Positions 22,103-33,564 of a stretch of DNA of 64,000 nucleotides are shown one piece after another. The stretch lies in contig ML133457.1 in NCBI GenBank assembly GCA_003864495.1, positions 682,001-746,000 on the forward strand, in the 5' to 3' direction. Below the pieces are notes generated by a model. It saw only the letters and a program-made list of their open reading frames with translations, did not search any database and had not been told where the DNA came from. The stretch is from Nemopilema nomurai (lineage: Eukaryota > Cnidaria > Scyphozoa > Rhizostomeae > Rhizostomatidae). Each line of letters starts with the position of its first letter. The first letter of the stretch is position 1. A program made the position numbers and the translations under genes.

Positions 22103-24064
22103 GGAAGAGGGGGTTAGGGAGTCGGCTGTTATTGGTATGTGTAGCTTTTGAGTGATGCGAAAATGGCGAGAGAATATCGAATAATGTCTGTTTCTGTTCG
22201 TTAGAAGCTCAGGAAGTAAGGGAGAAAACATTTTCACTGATACTGTTCCAATAAATTACGCTACAACCTTCTTTACAATAATTCATTTGATATAGTGCGA
22301 AGCATTACTTTGCAGTTTTTGTTCGCGACGGGGGTCTTGGTGGCTTAGCACTGAGCGGTCTTGGTGATGCTCTGTTAAAGACAAAGAGTAAGTGCAATAT
22401 TAAAAAAACTCGTAAAAAATGTTCTAAACCGAAAGACTCACTGTCCTATTTCTATCCAAAGCAGGAGATGAACTACGCATGCAAAAACTGGTAATTCCAT
22501 TTTCAGAACAAGTTACAAGTGATATCCCGATTCCTGTCAAAGTTGAAGGTATATATTTGGTCATAATTCGCATATCAGTCAGATAAATCATACCAGTTGC
22601 CTTAAGACTATTATGACAATTTGATGAAGCACCCTGACTTTTAAACCTATCAATGTCGTCTTATATATCAAGAATAAAACCAAACACTCTTCCTTTCACT
22701 TTTAAAACGAAGAGTCCTTTCGTTCTACTTCAAAGGTAAATGATGAGGAAAGTTTTATTGAATAAGGAAGTTACTGAAAAAGATTACAAACCTTGAGGTG
22801 GAATCTTTCTCATTAAAATCCATAACCTGGGTCTTCTCAGGGAGGATACCTACAAAAATTCTTCACTTTGTGTACGTGCGCATTTGCAGGTGAGCAAAGT
22901 TAATCACAAGCAAGCGAACATGTAAATGAAGGCCTACCTTCAAGCCACCGAAATGCTAAACTTTCAATTGAAAAGCTGGAGAAGGAGAAGATAAAGAAGA
23001 AGAAAATGAAATGAAGAGGAAGATGAGGAATAGGAAGAAGAGGAAGAAGAAGAGGCAATGTAAGAGGAGGAACAGGATAAAGAAGAAGTAAAATGAAATG
23101 AAGAGGAAGAAGAGGAATAGGAAGAAGAGGAAGAGGCAACTTAAGAGGAGGAAGAAGATAAAGAAGAAGAAAAAATGAAATGAAGAGGAAGATGAGGAAT
23201 AGGAAGAAGAGGAAGAGGCAACGTAAGAGGAGGAAGAAGATAAAAAAGAAGAAGAAATGAAATGAAGAGGAAGATGAGGAATAGGAAGAAGAGGAAGAGG
23301 CAACGTAAGAGGAGGAAGAAGATAAAAAAGAAGAAGAAATGAAATGAAGAGGAAGATGAGGAATAGGCAGAAGAGGAAGAACAAGAGGCAACTTAAGAGG
23401 AGGAAGAAGAGAAAGAAGCAGATGGCTAAACAACAGGAAGAAGAGGAGGGAAAAGAAGAGGAAGATATAGAGGAAGATAAATTGGAAGATGAAAATTCAG
23501 AAAGTAAGTATTGTTTAAACACTGACCTATGCTTGCATTTACCGAGGAGCTTTTAGTTAAGGCCATTAGAAATCCGTAGAACGAAACACGGTTCACGGTT
23601 TGTAGTATTTCTTGAATTGCCGACTCCGGAGGGCAGCTGAAAAACAATGTAGCTTATTTTTCATTTGCAAGAGCAGCTTCTAGGTTTACAACGTACGAGG
23701 CAGTTTTCAAAATTGGCACACAGAATACTTTTAGATATAGACCAACCTGAACTTCTGATCTAACTTCTTTTTGTAAATACAGCTGGATATTCGTCCCATG
23801 AAGTGTTTACTATTCAAACCATCAATTCCATTACCAGATTTTGTTTCCGCGTTTGTCGGATGTTTCCCAGAATCCCTTATGATTTCCTGATAATCTCCGA
23901 ACATTTTTCCAGGAATTCTTGATGAATTGATAGAAAAGATAAACAATCAAAAGACACTCGTTATGTATCACAAACGACATTTATTTTCTTCGCATGGTAA
24001 CAGACAAGATATAAGTACAAGCGTGGAAAACTATACAGCGACAAATATACGTCTTGCTTTCTAA
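22103..24064 (+). CDS. candidate multi-exon gene, partial model, unknown product
   Basis: Three short segments have good splice borders and compatible phases: 22103-22134, 22316-22387 (donor GTAAGT) and 22465-22548. Joined, they read EEGVRESAVI, then VFVRDGGLGGLALSGLGDAL, then LKTKRDELRMQKLVIPFSEQ and VTSDIPIPVKVE. Further on, a Lys/Glu-rich frame (MAKQQEEEEGKEEEDIEEDK, from ATG 23422) ends at a strong GTAAGT donor after 23503. A phase-matched last exon runs 23913-24064 (ILDELIEKINNQKTLVMYHK, stop TAA). A weaker exon may lie at 22841-22889. The start and the link across the polypurine repeat are unresolved, so this may be one gene, two, or a decayed gene. No family is recognised. Confidence 0.4.
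22980..23470. repeat. polypurine minisatellite, about five units of about 82 bp
   Basis: The plus strand is almost pure A/G for nearly 500 bp. The marker ATGAAATGAAGAGG recurs near 23005, 23093, 23175, 23257 and 23340, giving steps of about 81-88 bp. Each unit continues with GAAGATGAGGAATAGGAAGA and AGGCAACGTAAGAGGAGG variants. The complementary strand gives long Ser/Phe/Leu-rich frames that are compositional artefacts. Polypurine-polypyrimidine DNA of this length can adopt triplex (H-DNA) forms. Confidence 0.8.
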
Positions 24065-27000
24065 ACGCTCAATTAACACTAGAAATATTTGTTGTACTTC
24101 CCCACGATGTAATACTAAATAATTAAGAAAAGAGGAGTGCATACAACAATAATAATTAAAATCTTTTACAACTTTAAAAAAAGGCACTCAGAATCTGCTT
24201 ATGTAGAAAACATTAGGCATAATCTGAGTCTGCATAATAGTGTGTCGAAGTGGGGAATCCTAAATAATTGATGTTTAAGAAATCAAAGATGATAGGGGTG
24301 ATTAGAGTAAACAATTGTAACGGGTCTCATATAGTTTGCCTCACGACCTTTTCCTTACATAAAAAAGTAAAGAAAATTATAAGAAAAATTAAAAATTTAC
24401 TGCAATGTTTGTAAAATTGCAACAAAATATTCAATTTACAAAAATTATCGAATAAAGATAACGGTAACTAAAGAACAAATACTTACCCTACTGTGGCATT
24501 TCGATTCGATTATGGATAATTATATTCTTACCTTCAAAGAAAAACTGCAGCTGAAACGCGTACAGAAAATCAGAAAATGACATAAGACAATCCATAGCAT
24601 CATCCATGAGAATGATTCTGAAACAAATATTTGCTTTTTAGGATACTTGGAATGAAGCAAGGGTATGCTTATGCAAAGAAAGGTTGACAAATTCCAGCCA
24701 ATCATTCCCTTTTGCTAAATTTCAAGAAAATTTCAATCCGCAGTTTTTGTTGACCCCATGACATTGGAACGTATAAAGGCGTCACAATATTTGACACAGG
24801 ATATTTGGCTTAAGATACAATTCCTTTTTGCTATAAAGACTTTGGAAAATTCTCTGTAGAATTTTTTTGATCTTTTTCAATGACGTTTTTGGGATTTCTA
24901 TATGACATTGAAGATGAGGTGCTCTTTTCATTTGCACCATGCGTTTGCACCATTTCCATTTACACCATGCAGGTACTTACTGGGCTGTCTTCTGAAGCAC
25001 CTCAAAGGGAAAATTGGGACACAGGAGGCAAACAAGTGAGTGATATTCTTTAACATTTAGCAGTCCTGTAAAAACAAGAAAAGAAAAGAATATGACAAAA
25101 TGATAGAAAAAATTATTTTCAGGACGTAATAGAGGAATCTCTTCAAGAAAAAAATAGCTGTATTTCTTCAACAATTTTTTCAAAACTTAAGAAGTGGTCT
25201 AAATTAAAGAATAGTGTTTTAAGGAATAATATCGAATTGCCCCAAAGGAATACTATCTAATTAAAAGGAATATTATCAAAATACAGGGGACTTTTAAAAA
25301 CTTGAATAAACATCCATCATGTCCACTGGATACTTTTTTCATTTAATATATATCTGTCATTTACCTCAAGCTCTTGGGATTAGAAGCTGCCTCTGCTAGT
25401 AATATTCTGCTAGTAATATTTTTAAAGGGAACTTTCTCCATGTTTGGACATTGTTTTCATTACTGCTGTTATAACTATCTAGAGAATAAGCTATGGATGG
25501 TGTTACAGTGTAGCACTATTTCACAAATATGATTTTGCAACTTCTGTTGGAAGATTTAATTATGTTTTTTGTAATACGTATTCCAAGTAAAAAATTACCA
25601 CCACTTTTTCCAACAGGTCGAAAACATTTCCAGAAACTGCGAATAAATGATAATCTGTTGTGTGGGGTGGATATTATAAAGCTGTAGTCCCTGAGGAGAG
25701 TATGTTCACCACATTTCACACTCTTGAAGCTGCAATCAAAGGTAATCATATCTTTAAAAAACTTATTGAGATAATTCAGAAATATGCATAATTCAATGGG
25801 GAAAATAAACATGGTAGAGTTTTTCATGTAAACATGTTTTCAAAATCAAATGATTATGACATCATTACTGTATTAGTGCCAGGCCCCAGGATATCATCAA
25901 TGGTTTTAAAGATTGCCTCTTTGTGGAGCTCTGACCAATTTCTAACTCCTGCCTTCCAAAAGTTGTAGCTAATGTATTTATGCTTTAATTCAAGCCTACC
26001 ATTTCTCTCCCATGATCTAGATTGATTTAGCTCAAAATTGCTCTTAACTAACTCTTCCTTTCCATTTCCTTCAGAGCCAAACTAACCTTTTAATTAACTG
26101 AGTTTTTGGCCTATTGTGTCGAAAAATGTAATAAATTTTAGAAAAAAAATAAAAAATTAGGGCTCTTACTAATCGTGAAAAAATTTAGTAGGGTTGACTT
26201 TGACATTTTCTTCACTGTACTCCAGCAATTGGGTGATAGCATCCTTTGAAGAAATGTATTCAATTTATATATTGAAATGAAAATACACATAATTATAATT
26301 CCTTCAAATAAACGTGACAGAGAATTTATTGGCTAGCTAATGTGGACTGCCTTGCCTGACAGGACATATATAAGCTAAAACTCCTGGTACTTTTTAATGC
26401 ATCACCCCCATGCAATCACATGGATCATGAATGGATTCTAGATTCCTTCAAAACTGTCCTACCTTTGAAAGTACAAACAATAAAAATACTGTCATTTTGT
26501 CATATCTTTATGATTACTAACTTTAGTTAGAGATATTAATTGTTTAACCATAACAATAGTAAACAATAATTAACTACTATTGACCAAGCATTATAACTGA
26601 GAAAATGTAATAAACTATTTTAAGCCTGATTTGCTCTCATTACAACATATTCATTTACATTACAACGTTTTCAACATATCTCATTAAAACATATTCAAAA
26701 CACCCTTCTCTTTGTAGTACCTATTCCAATATCGCAACATGCTCCTAGAAAGTCCTAGAATACTTGTAACCAAAATAAATCTGATAGGGTGTCCCCCAAC
26801 ATTTGACTTCATTTTTCTCTAAGCTAAACTCTTATCAATTATTTTCTCCTGCATATTTCCTCCAACATTTTTATCATTACTACTGAATATTTTTACTATT
26901 TTGTTCTGTCCTATCAAATGGTAGAATAATTGTTAAGTAAGATAGAATTTGAATAAGGCTTTAATTAGCATTTCCATAAATATCATTACTGCATCTTTTA

Positions 27001-28788
27001 ACAATTAACAATCCTTTAAAAATTCAGAATTAGAAAATGCAAAACACAACCATGAAGCATAAAAATAAAAGTAAAACTGAATAGCTATATGGACACGAAA
27101 TAAATCTCACCTCAAAATATACAGCTATGTGATGTTTTCCTATAACATAGAATAACCGATGAAAAATATTTTCTGTAACATTCAACAACAAACTGTCCCT
27201 CCCTGACGTTGGTTGTTTATATACAGGGGTCACAAGTTAAAAGAAAAGTTGCCCTTTGCAAAGTTTAGAAGAATCGATGGTTTAAAAATACTGACAAGAA
27301 ATCCAAATGAAATGATCTCCTTCAAATATAATAAAATTTATGTTCTTACACTCCTTCGATGCTCCTAAATCAACTCATTTATTCGATCTATTAAACAAAA
27401 TTAATCTGGCAGCACATGAAAAAATGGCGAGTTGTGGAGTGTCTAGCAGCAACGCCCTAAGAAACCACTATACAACTTTTAGGCTGTTGTAGACTCGGTT
27501 CCCAGCAAAAAGGGAAACATTTGTGCTGTAAATTTTCACCCATTTCAATTGCAAATTAGCTATCCTACCTTCAAGCCTATAGAGATTTAGATAAAGTGCA
27601 TCATAAGAAAATTCAATTAAAAACGGCAAAATGTAATTGAGAAAAAGCATCAGCGAGGTACAATACCCAAGTACTCCTCCTCTGTTAAATCAAATTCCGG
27701 GTCTTTTCTGCTTTCCATTTCTTGGAAACAATACAGCCAGATGGCGCAAACAACTACAGCAACATAAATAAACCTGTTACTAGGCTGCAGGTAACGTCTC
27801 CAAATTGTGATTAACAGTTAAAATCTACCTTATGGAGCTTTTAAGCTCATGATTAGCTGAAGTAACTAGCACAAATGTAATCAAACTGCCCCGATTGTCT
27901 AGTTATTCATTACACAGAAATTCAGAAATCGACAGAAACAACAAAGAGCACCACTACAACAACTCCAACAGCAACAACTTTAATTCTTCAATATGGCGGC
28001 TGGGAACTCTTCAATTTGATCTTAACTTATTTTCTTAACGACTGTTTGAAGACCGAATAAAGGCTGAGCGGGATCAGGTTTCTATCAACGCTAAATCTTT
28101 AGATTCAAATTTTATGATCTTCTTTCTCCATTTTAGCGCTTGCATTTTATCGCTCGAAATTTGGTTAACAATAATGACCTACGTAGCTATATTGATTTTT
28201 ATTCACAGCTTCTATTTTGCGATCAGTCAAATGGCCTCATAGAATTAGCTCTCCTATTTATACGAGACCCGCCACCCCCACATAAAACTCAAAAGCTACT
28301 TAGCACATGTTAATCACATAACAGTGAACACATATTTCAGTTATGATAATTAAAAAGACAGTTTTTACTATGTAAAATATGACAGACTGAAGTGGCTATT
28401 CCATTTGTACAAAATCATAAGCTATAGTTTCGAAACAGATTTAACACATCAGCTTAGTTTATCTGCACATTAGCAGGCACTTCACAGCTGAATCCGGTCT
28501 GGATTTCATGGCAATTTTTGACAATATCTCGGGAGTGCACAAGCAATTGACTGGGTGTGCAAGAGTGCACTTTTGATGTCTATTCACATTTGAGTGTACA
28601 CTAAATTTCACAGCGAGTCTCGAATTTGTGCAAGTTATATGGAAACTGTATGTTTCATCCCACGTCTGCAAATCTGTTGTTTGTATTTTGCCCACATTTT
28701 TTAGCCCAAACAAACTAATTTGAATTGCCTTATTGCTAGTTTAAGTGTATACCAAAGTGAAGATTCTTATCATTGACTGTTATTTCAG
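24065..28788. other. AT-rich intergenic region and PIH1D1 upstream region
   Basis: About 4.7 kb of strongly AT-rich DNA. The longest frame (103 codons, minus strand, 25516-25827) is low-complexity and has no convincing splice partners. No RNA gene was recognised. The right part (about 27950-28788) should hold the promoter and non-coding first exon of PIH1D1. Confidence 0.5.
27990..28000 (+). promoter_or_regulatory. YY1-like element (AATATGGCGGC) upstream of PIH1D1
   Basis: AATATGGCGGC matches the YY1 core AANATGGCGGC common at or just downstream of animal transcription starts. It lies about 0.8 kb before the PIH1D1 ATG. Since the ATG-bearing exon begins at an apparent 3' splice site (TTTCAG, about 28788), an upstream non-coding exon is expected, and this is a plausible place for it. 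The promoter itself is inferred. Confidence 0.35.
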
Positions 28789-28799
28789 CAAGTGACAAA

Positions 28800-31700
28800 A
28801 TGACCTCTGGAAATGAAACATTTCTTGGTGGGGAAATCAAAGAAGGGTCAAATCTTTATGATAGTTTGCTGATAGACAGTGTTAAAGATCCAAGCAGCCA
28901 AATTGAACAGGAAAGTAGAAATGTTGCACCAAGGGCTGGATTCTGCCTAAAAACATCAAATGAGGAGGGGGAGAAGATTTTTGTCAATGCTTGTACATCT
29001 GAAGGTGTTTTGAAACCAAAAGATATATCAGAGGATGAGCTGAAAGAAATATTTGTATCAGGAGATGCAACAAAATTTAGGGTGCCAATGGCAATAGGTG
29101 ATGCTCACACAGAAAAGGATAAACAAGGAAATGGTAAATATATTGCAGAACAGTATATCCTAGTTCTTTTTTGGAATGTTGATATTTTTTTTGTTACGGT
29201 ATTTGTAGTGCACTGCGCATCATCTGGAAACATATGCCCACAATAGCAAAAAATAATAAAAATCTGGCTCTTGAATTTTTTGTTTGACATTCCCCAAAGT
29301 ATGCAAATATCAGAGAAAAGCTGACAATGTCAATAGGCACATCTACATCTACATTGATACTGAGCAGGACCGAGTATCGGTATAATGCTCAGAGTGCAAG
29401 AAATAAAAGTTTAATGGATAAAACGTGCCAGAAGATGCCACTGATCAATGATTAGATTGATTGATATGGGTGGTATGGGTAGTTATGGGTGGGTCTCAAG
29501 CAGACAAATTACTGTTAGAAATAGAAATGTGTACAAGCTAAACCTTTTTTGGAATGATGAGAGATTCTTTCATTTATTAGCTATTTGCTCCAGAGCCATT
29601 CAAGCTTTATATGTTTTACCACATCATGCCAATTTTGTTGTAAAACTTGCTTACTCTTTCATCAAACAATTTTTGGACATGTCATCCATGAAAGGTCGTA
29701 GTTAATATCATTGTGGGATAGGACTGTTTTTAATACTACAACATGCATACAGTCATGCTTCTCTTTTTGGTTCTGGTATTGAAGTAGAGATTCAAGTTTT
29801 GTTTTAGATACCATTCTTTACTGTATTAGTTTGGTCCTTAGTGTCACATATTATCCTTTCACTGCATCATTCTTGTCTCTGTATGGACTGTGTCATCACT
29901 CCATTTACTAAAATTCAATTGAAGATCATAACTTTTAGAGGTACTACAGGCCTTCCTGGGAATAAATTAGGACACGTGTGGCATTTCGCACTCCTAGATT
30001 GTGGTAGGAGTGCGATGGAGTGCTATTGGTACTTTGTCTTATTATTACATATATTCAGTTGCAAACTGCATAGAGCCATACAAAATTGAATGTTTCTTAT
30101 TGATTTTTCATTTACCTGTGGTTTCTTAAAATTTTGAGCCTTCTACCGTTTATTTTTTTGTAAAGCGGTTTCTCATAAAAAGAGGAGAAAATGTAACAAA
30201 GTTTTGATTTTTCTTACAACACACAATTAACCATTAAAAATAGTGTTTTAAAAACATGTGCGTGTCAATGCCGATCTGTGATAAAAACGTGGCCACAATT
30301 TCAGGAGCATCGAATTGGAAATTGCTTCAAAGTAGTCCAATAAAAATGTTTTCTGTTGTCTTTCAAAAGTAAGAATGAACTGGAACTTGCCGCATTCTTG
30401 CGCACTTCATGTTTACAATGCTTGAAATTTCAAAATTTTCAAAACGTTGTGTAAAAACTAGTCCCCGTGTTTATGGTAATTTGGTCCGTGTTTTTTGTAA
30501 AGCAATAATCGTCACAACCATCCTCCAAATGATGTGCTGGCACCGCATAATGTTTAATTTCGAACAAAGTAAACATCAAAGCGTTTACTGACCACCTTAG
30601 TTCCCTTCGCTATAACCAACATTAGCTTGCCACAACGTCTGCCTTACGATTCCGAGCCAATTTTTTTTTTAACTCATTGTCGGCGACATTGCATGCAGCC
30701 TTTCTATGGTTGCAGGTAAATGGAAACCAGGTTTAAAAAACAGACGAATAATTACAAAACAGGCGTGCGATTAAACACACTTCTCAGTGTGGGGAGGCGT
30801 GTACCAAGGTGTGCGAGTGCGATCGCACGCCTTTCCCGGGAAGACCTGTACTATATCAGTATTTGTAATATGAGGCATGCTAATCATTGCACGCACAAAA
30901 CAAAGAATTTGCCACAAAATTTTTTTTAAATTGCTTACGTTTCAAAGATTTTCAAAGCAGCGGTAACTCAAAGTCGCCAAATTTAAAGGCAGTTCTGTCG
31001 TTGTCCAAGGTTGACAACAGGTATGAGAAACAATAAAAAAAAGCAGTTCACATCGCACGCCATCACACGCGCAAAGTAATCAAGGCACGCAAAATGCCGC
31101 ACGCAGCCTTTTCTTATATTACAAATACTGCTATATTGTGTTGCTCATAACAAAGTTTTCTTTGTGCAATTAATCTAAAGTTTTGCCAAATATTAGTTAG
31201 CTCTATTTCATCAACCTTTAATTTTTTCCTAGATTGCATAGCATATGATGTTGTCGTGAATCCATCATTTCTGGAGAAAGTGAACAATAGCAAGTTTTTC
31301 AAGGAATTCTTCATCACCCTAATTTTTGAGGGCTTAGAAAACAAGCACGACTTGAGACTCAGCCGTGATTTTAAAATATTAAAAAACAAGAAAGCAATTG
31401 GAACGCTTCAAATGCAAACCGTGAGAACCAAAAGCACCCCAGTGATTATGGAGATGGACAACGTAATGTATGAAATGGAGAAAGAGCATTTAGGTATTTA
31501 ATGATTTTTATGAACTGCTATAATACAACATTAAAAAAACTGTCAAATATTCTAAAACCTACTGATCATAAGTCTGATTTTCTATTGCTGCTTCTGATGA
31601 TTAATTTGTCTATATTTTGAGTTAACAGCATATTTAAATCTTTTCGTGCAGCTCAACAAAAAGCATCAAACAATGAATCAAACCTGATAAAGGAAATATC

Positions 31701-32652
31701 AACAAAAAGGTCAAAAAGAGAGAACATTCCATGCACCATTCCAGAGTACACTATTATTAAAGAGCCGCCCACTGGGAAACCAGAGTATCTTATTATGGAG
31801 ATAAAGCTACCTCAAGTTGTGAGTTCTTATTCAAAATTTGGTCGTTTTAATTTGCTTCGGTGTGGCAGTCTTTCTGCTTAGATTTTTCTTCTTCATTTTA
31901 GAAAGTACTTTTGACATCATAAAGAGCAATTTTCAATCATTTTTTTATACTATTTTACCTTCTTTCTCTTTTAGCCTTCGTCAAAAAATTTAGCTTTGGA
32001 TGTTGGTGACAATTGTGTTATTCTTTGTTCTTCTGATGGAAAACTAAAGTTAGATGTTGAGCTTGACCATGATGTTAACAACGGAGAAACAGGGGCACAG
32101 TTTAACAAAAAGTCTCATGTATGTAGAGTTTTAGACCTAAATTTTTTGGAAAATTTTGACGGCAGTCTAAGTACTTTTCACATAGTTAGGAATAGCAGAA
32201 TCAGTTTTTGCATACTTAGTGCTTTTTTGCCAGACACTTCTCAGAGTATGCAAATGTCAGCAAATAACCAAAAGCTGACAGAATAACAAGCCCTCTTGCT
32301 CTTCTTGATCATACGCCCTTCTTGTCAACCTCTATTTTTTTTCGATTGGCAATGAAATTGTTCATAGAAGTGCTTTTCAATGAAATTGTAAAGGTTGGAT
32401 AAATAGAAGTATACTTTATAGAGGACTAAAGTCATGTCTGGCCACGACTTTGGCATTTGTTTGCAGTGGATATGGCAAATGATACATCAAATACATCTCC
32501 AAAGAAAAAGATCTAAACTTTACCTTTAATGTTATTCATCAACCAGTACCCATTTAAGTGGTGTCAATATTTCAATACAATAATTTTATTGATACTAGCT
32601 GAGAATAACCTTTTTGTTCTAGGTCCTCACAGTAACCATGCCTTGTAGATGA
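28800..32652 (+). CDS. PIH1D1: PIH1 domain-containing protein 1 (R2TP complex adaptor)
   Basis: Five coding segments join in frame: 28800-29133, 31233-31493, 31652-31818, 31975-32118 and 32623-32652 (TGA), giving 311 residues against 290 in human. PIH1D1 links clients carrying a phosphorylated DSDD/E motif to the R2TP co-chaperone (RUVBL1/2, RPAP3) and HSP90, acting in snoRNP and PIKK assembly. Family signs are PRAGFCLKTSNEEGEKIFVN, FRVPMAIGDAHTEKD, CIAYDVVVNPSFLEKV and EGLENKHDLRLS in the N-terminal PIH domain (about residues 45-190). A C-terminal CS-like domain (LALDVGDNCVILCSSDGKLK ... VLTVTMPCR) follows. The coding start is ATG 28800 (AAAATGACC); an upstream ATG at 28773 lies before the probable splice acceptor and is not used. 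AATAAA at 32813-32818 is a good polyadenylation signal. The gene converges on SLC49A4. Confidence 0.92.
29986..30015. repeat. perfect 11-bp stem, 8-nt loop hairpin
   Basis: TCGCACTCCTA (29986-29996) is followed after eight bases by its exact complement TAGGAGTGCGA (30005-30015). The arms are GC-richer than the surrounding intron. There is no T-run after it, so no terminator role is suggested. Confidence 0.7.
30850..31137. mobile_element. candidate MITE with inverted termini, inside PIH1D1 intron 1
   Basis: AGTATTTGTAATAT at 30858-30871 and its exact complement ATATTACAAATACT at 31116-31129 are flanked by further imperfect complementarity (CTATATC outside; GCATGCC- and GCAGCC-like inside). 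The span of about 285 bp encodes nothing, as expected for a non-autonomous DNA transposon. GCACGC words are frequent inside and just upstream. No clear target-site duplication was identified by eye. Confidence 0.55.
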
Positions 32653-33564
32653 CAGGCCACTTCAAAGCAATACATCATCACAGAATAACTGGTGCCAAGA
32701 TGTTTAAGAAATTTCACATCTTAAGTTGAAAAATGTTCCAAATTGTATTTGACCCCTTATCCCATTTTGGAAATATCATATTTTAGTTCATACAAACTTG
32801 GCTCACTGCAGCAATAAAATTCATAAATGTGTCTCTATTGGTCCATAAGCACAAGTACATGCTAGCTTCAGTAATTTGTTTTTTAATAAATAGTAACTTT
32901 GCCAAATTTTTAATTTATCTAAAGTTTTTCTGGATTTAATTTTTCCCAATGGAAAAAAGGTTTTGATTGAAGAGATAAGTAGACCCGATTTGAAAAATAA
33001 CACCTTTTTCTCATAACAATAACAACTCCATTTCAAGCAACACAAAGAGCACTTTTCAAAAAGAGGAGAGAACATATCTAATTAAAAGGTTTAGGCATTC
33101 CTTTACAAAAAGCTGTTTTTTATAAATGCATCTGTTCAGAGGTACGCAAAGAGGTTCCCTGATTTCTAAGCCAAAGTTGTAATACTTTGGTTAAACCTCC
33201 ATTAGAAATAAGCAACCCAAGTTTTCCTATTTAAAAAAAGAATGGTCCTGTTATGATAACTCAATTACTAGCAAGTAGGGCATATGCTGAAATTAAGCAA
33301 GAAAAGTTAACATCAAATACAGCTTTGCTTTTACTCTATATCAAAAATTTGTAAACACTAAATAAATACTAACTGACTCTGGTCTGCTTATGTTCTAGTA
33401 AAGGACTTGGATGCTATTTTAAAAAACCTACTAAAATGGACACCGAACCTTTGACAAAGACTTTAATTTTTTTCTAATCTTGTGGAAGTTTTGAATTTGA
33501 TCTGTCATTGTTAACCTGAAAAATTGTCTTTCATTTAAAAAAATATTTGACCATGCTTTGGAAT

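Larger units (their letters stand above)
29134..31232 (+). other. intron 1 of PIH1D1, with hairpin and MITE-like insert
   Basis: The intron is bounded by GT at 29134 and AG at 31231-31232. It contains a perfect 11-bp stem hairpin (29986-30015) and an inverted-repeat element (about 30850-31137). Its 5' part (about 29270-29330) shares the word AGTATGCAAAT(A/G)TCAG and flanks with intron 4 (about 32230-32285), suggesting a diverged dispersed repeat in both introns. Confidence 0.6.

Noticed and set aside
22491..22506. A GT...AG segment of 16 nt that would split the third exon of the candidate gene
   Set aside because: Far too short for a spliceosomal intron, and reading through keeps the frame open to the next donor.
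22900..23522. Minus-strand frames of 177 and 188 codons rich in Ser, Phe and Leu
   Set aside because: They are the complement of the polypurine minisatellite. Two overlapping frames have the same composition, so this is a compositional artefact.
25516..25827. 103-codon minus-strand frame in AT-rich DNA
   Set aside because: Phe/Ile/Lys-rich composition is what AT-rich DNA gives by chance; no domain or splice partner.
32462..32513. Possible alternative 3' exon of PIH1D1 after TTTGTTTGCAG
   Set aside because: The main model with the final exon at 32623-32652 gives the conserved PIH1D1 ending (VLTVTMP), so the alternative is not needed.
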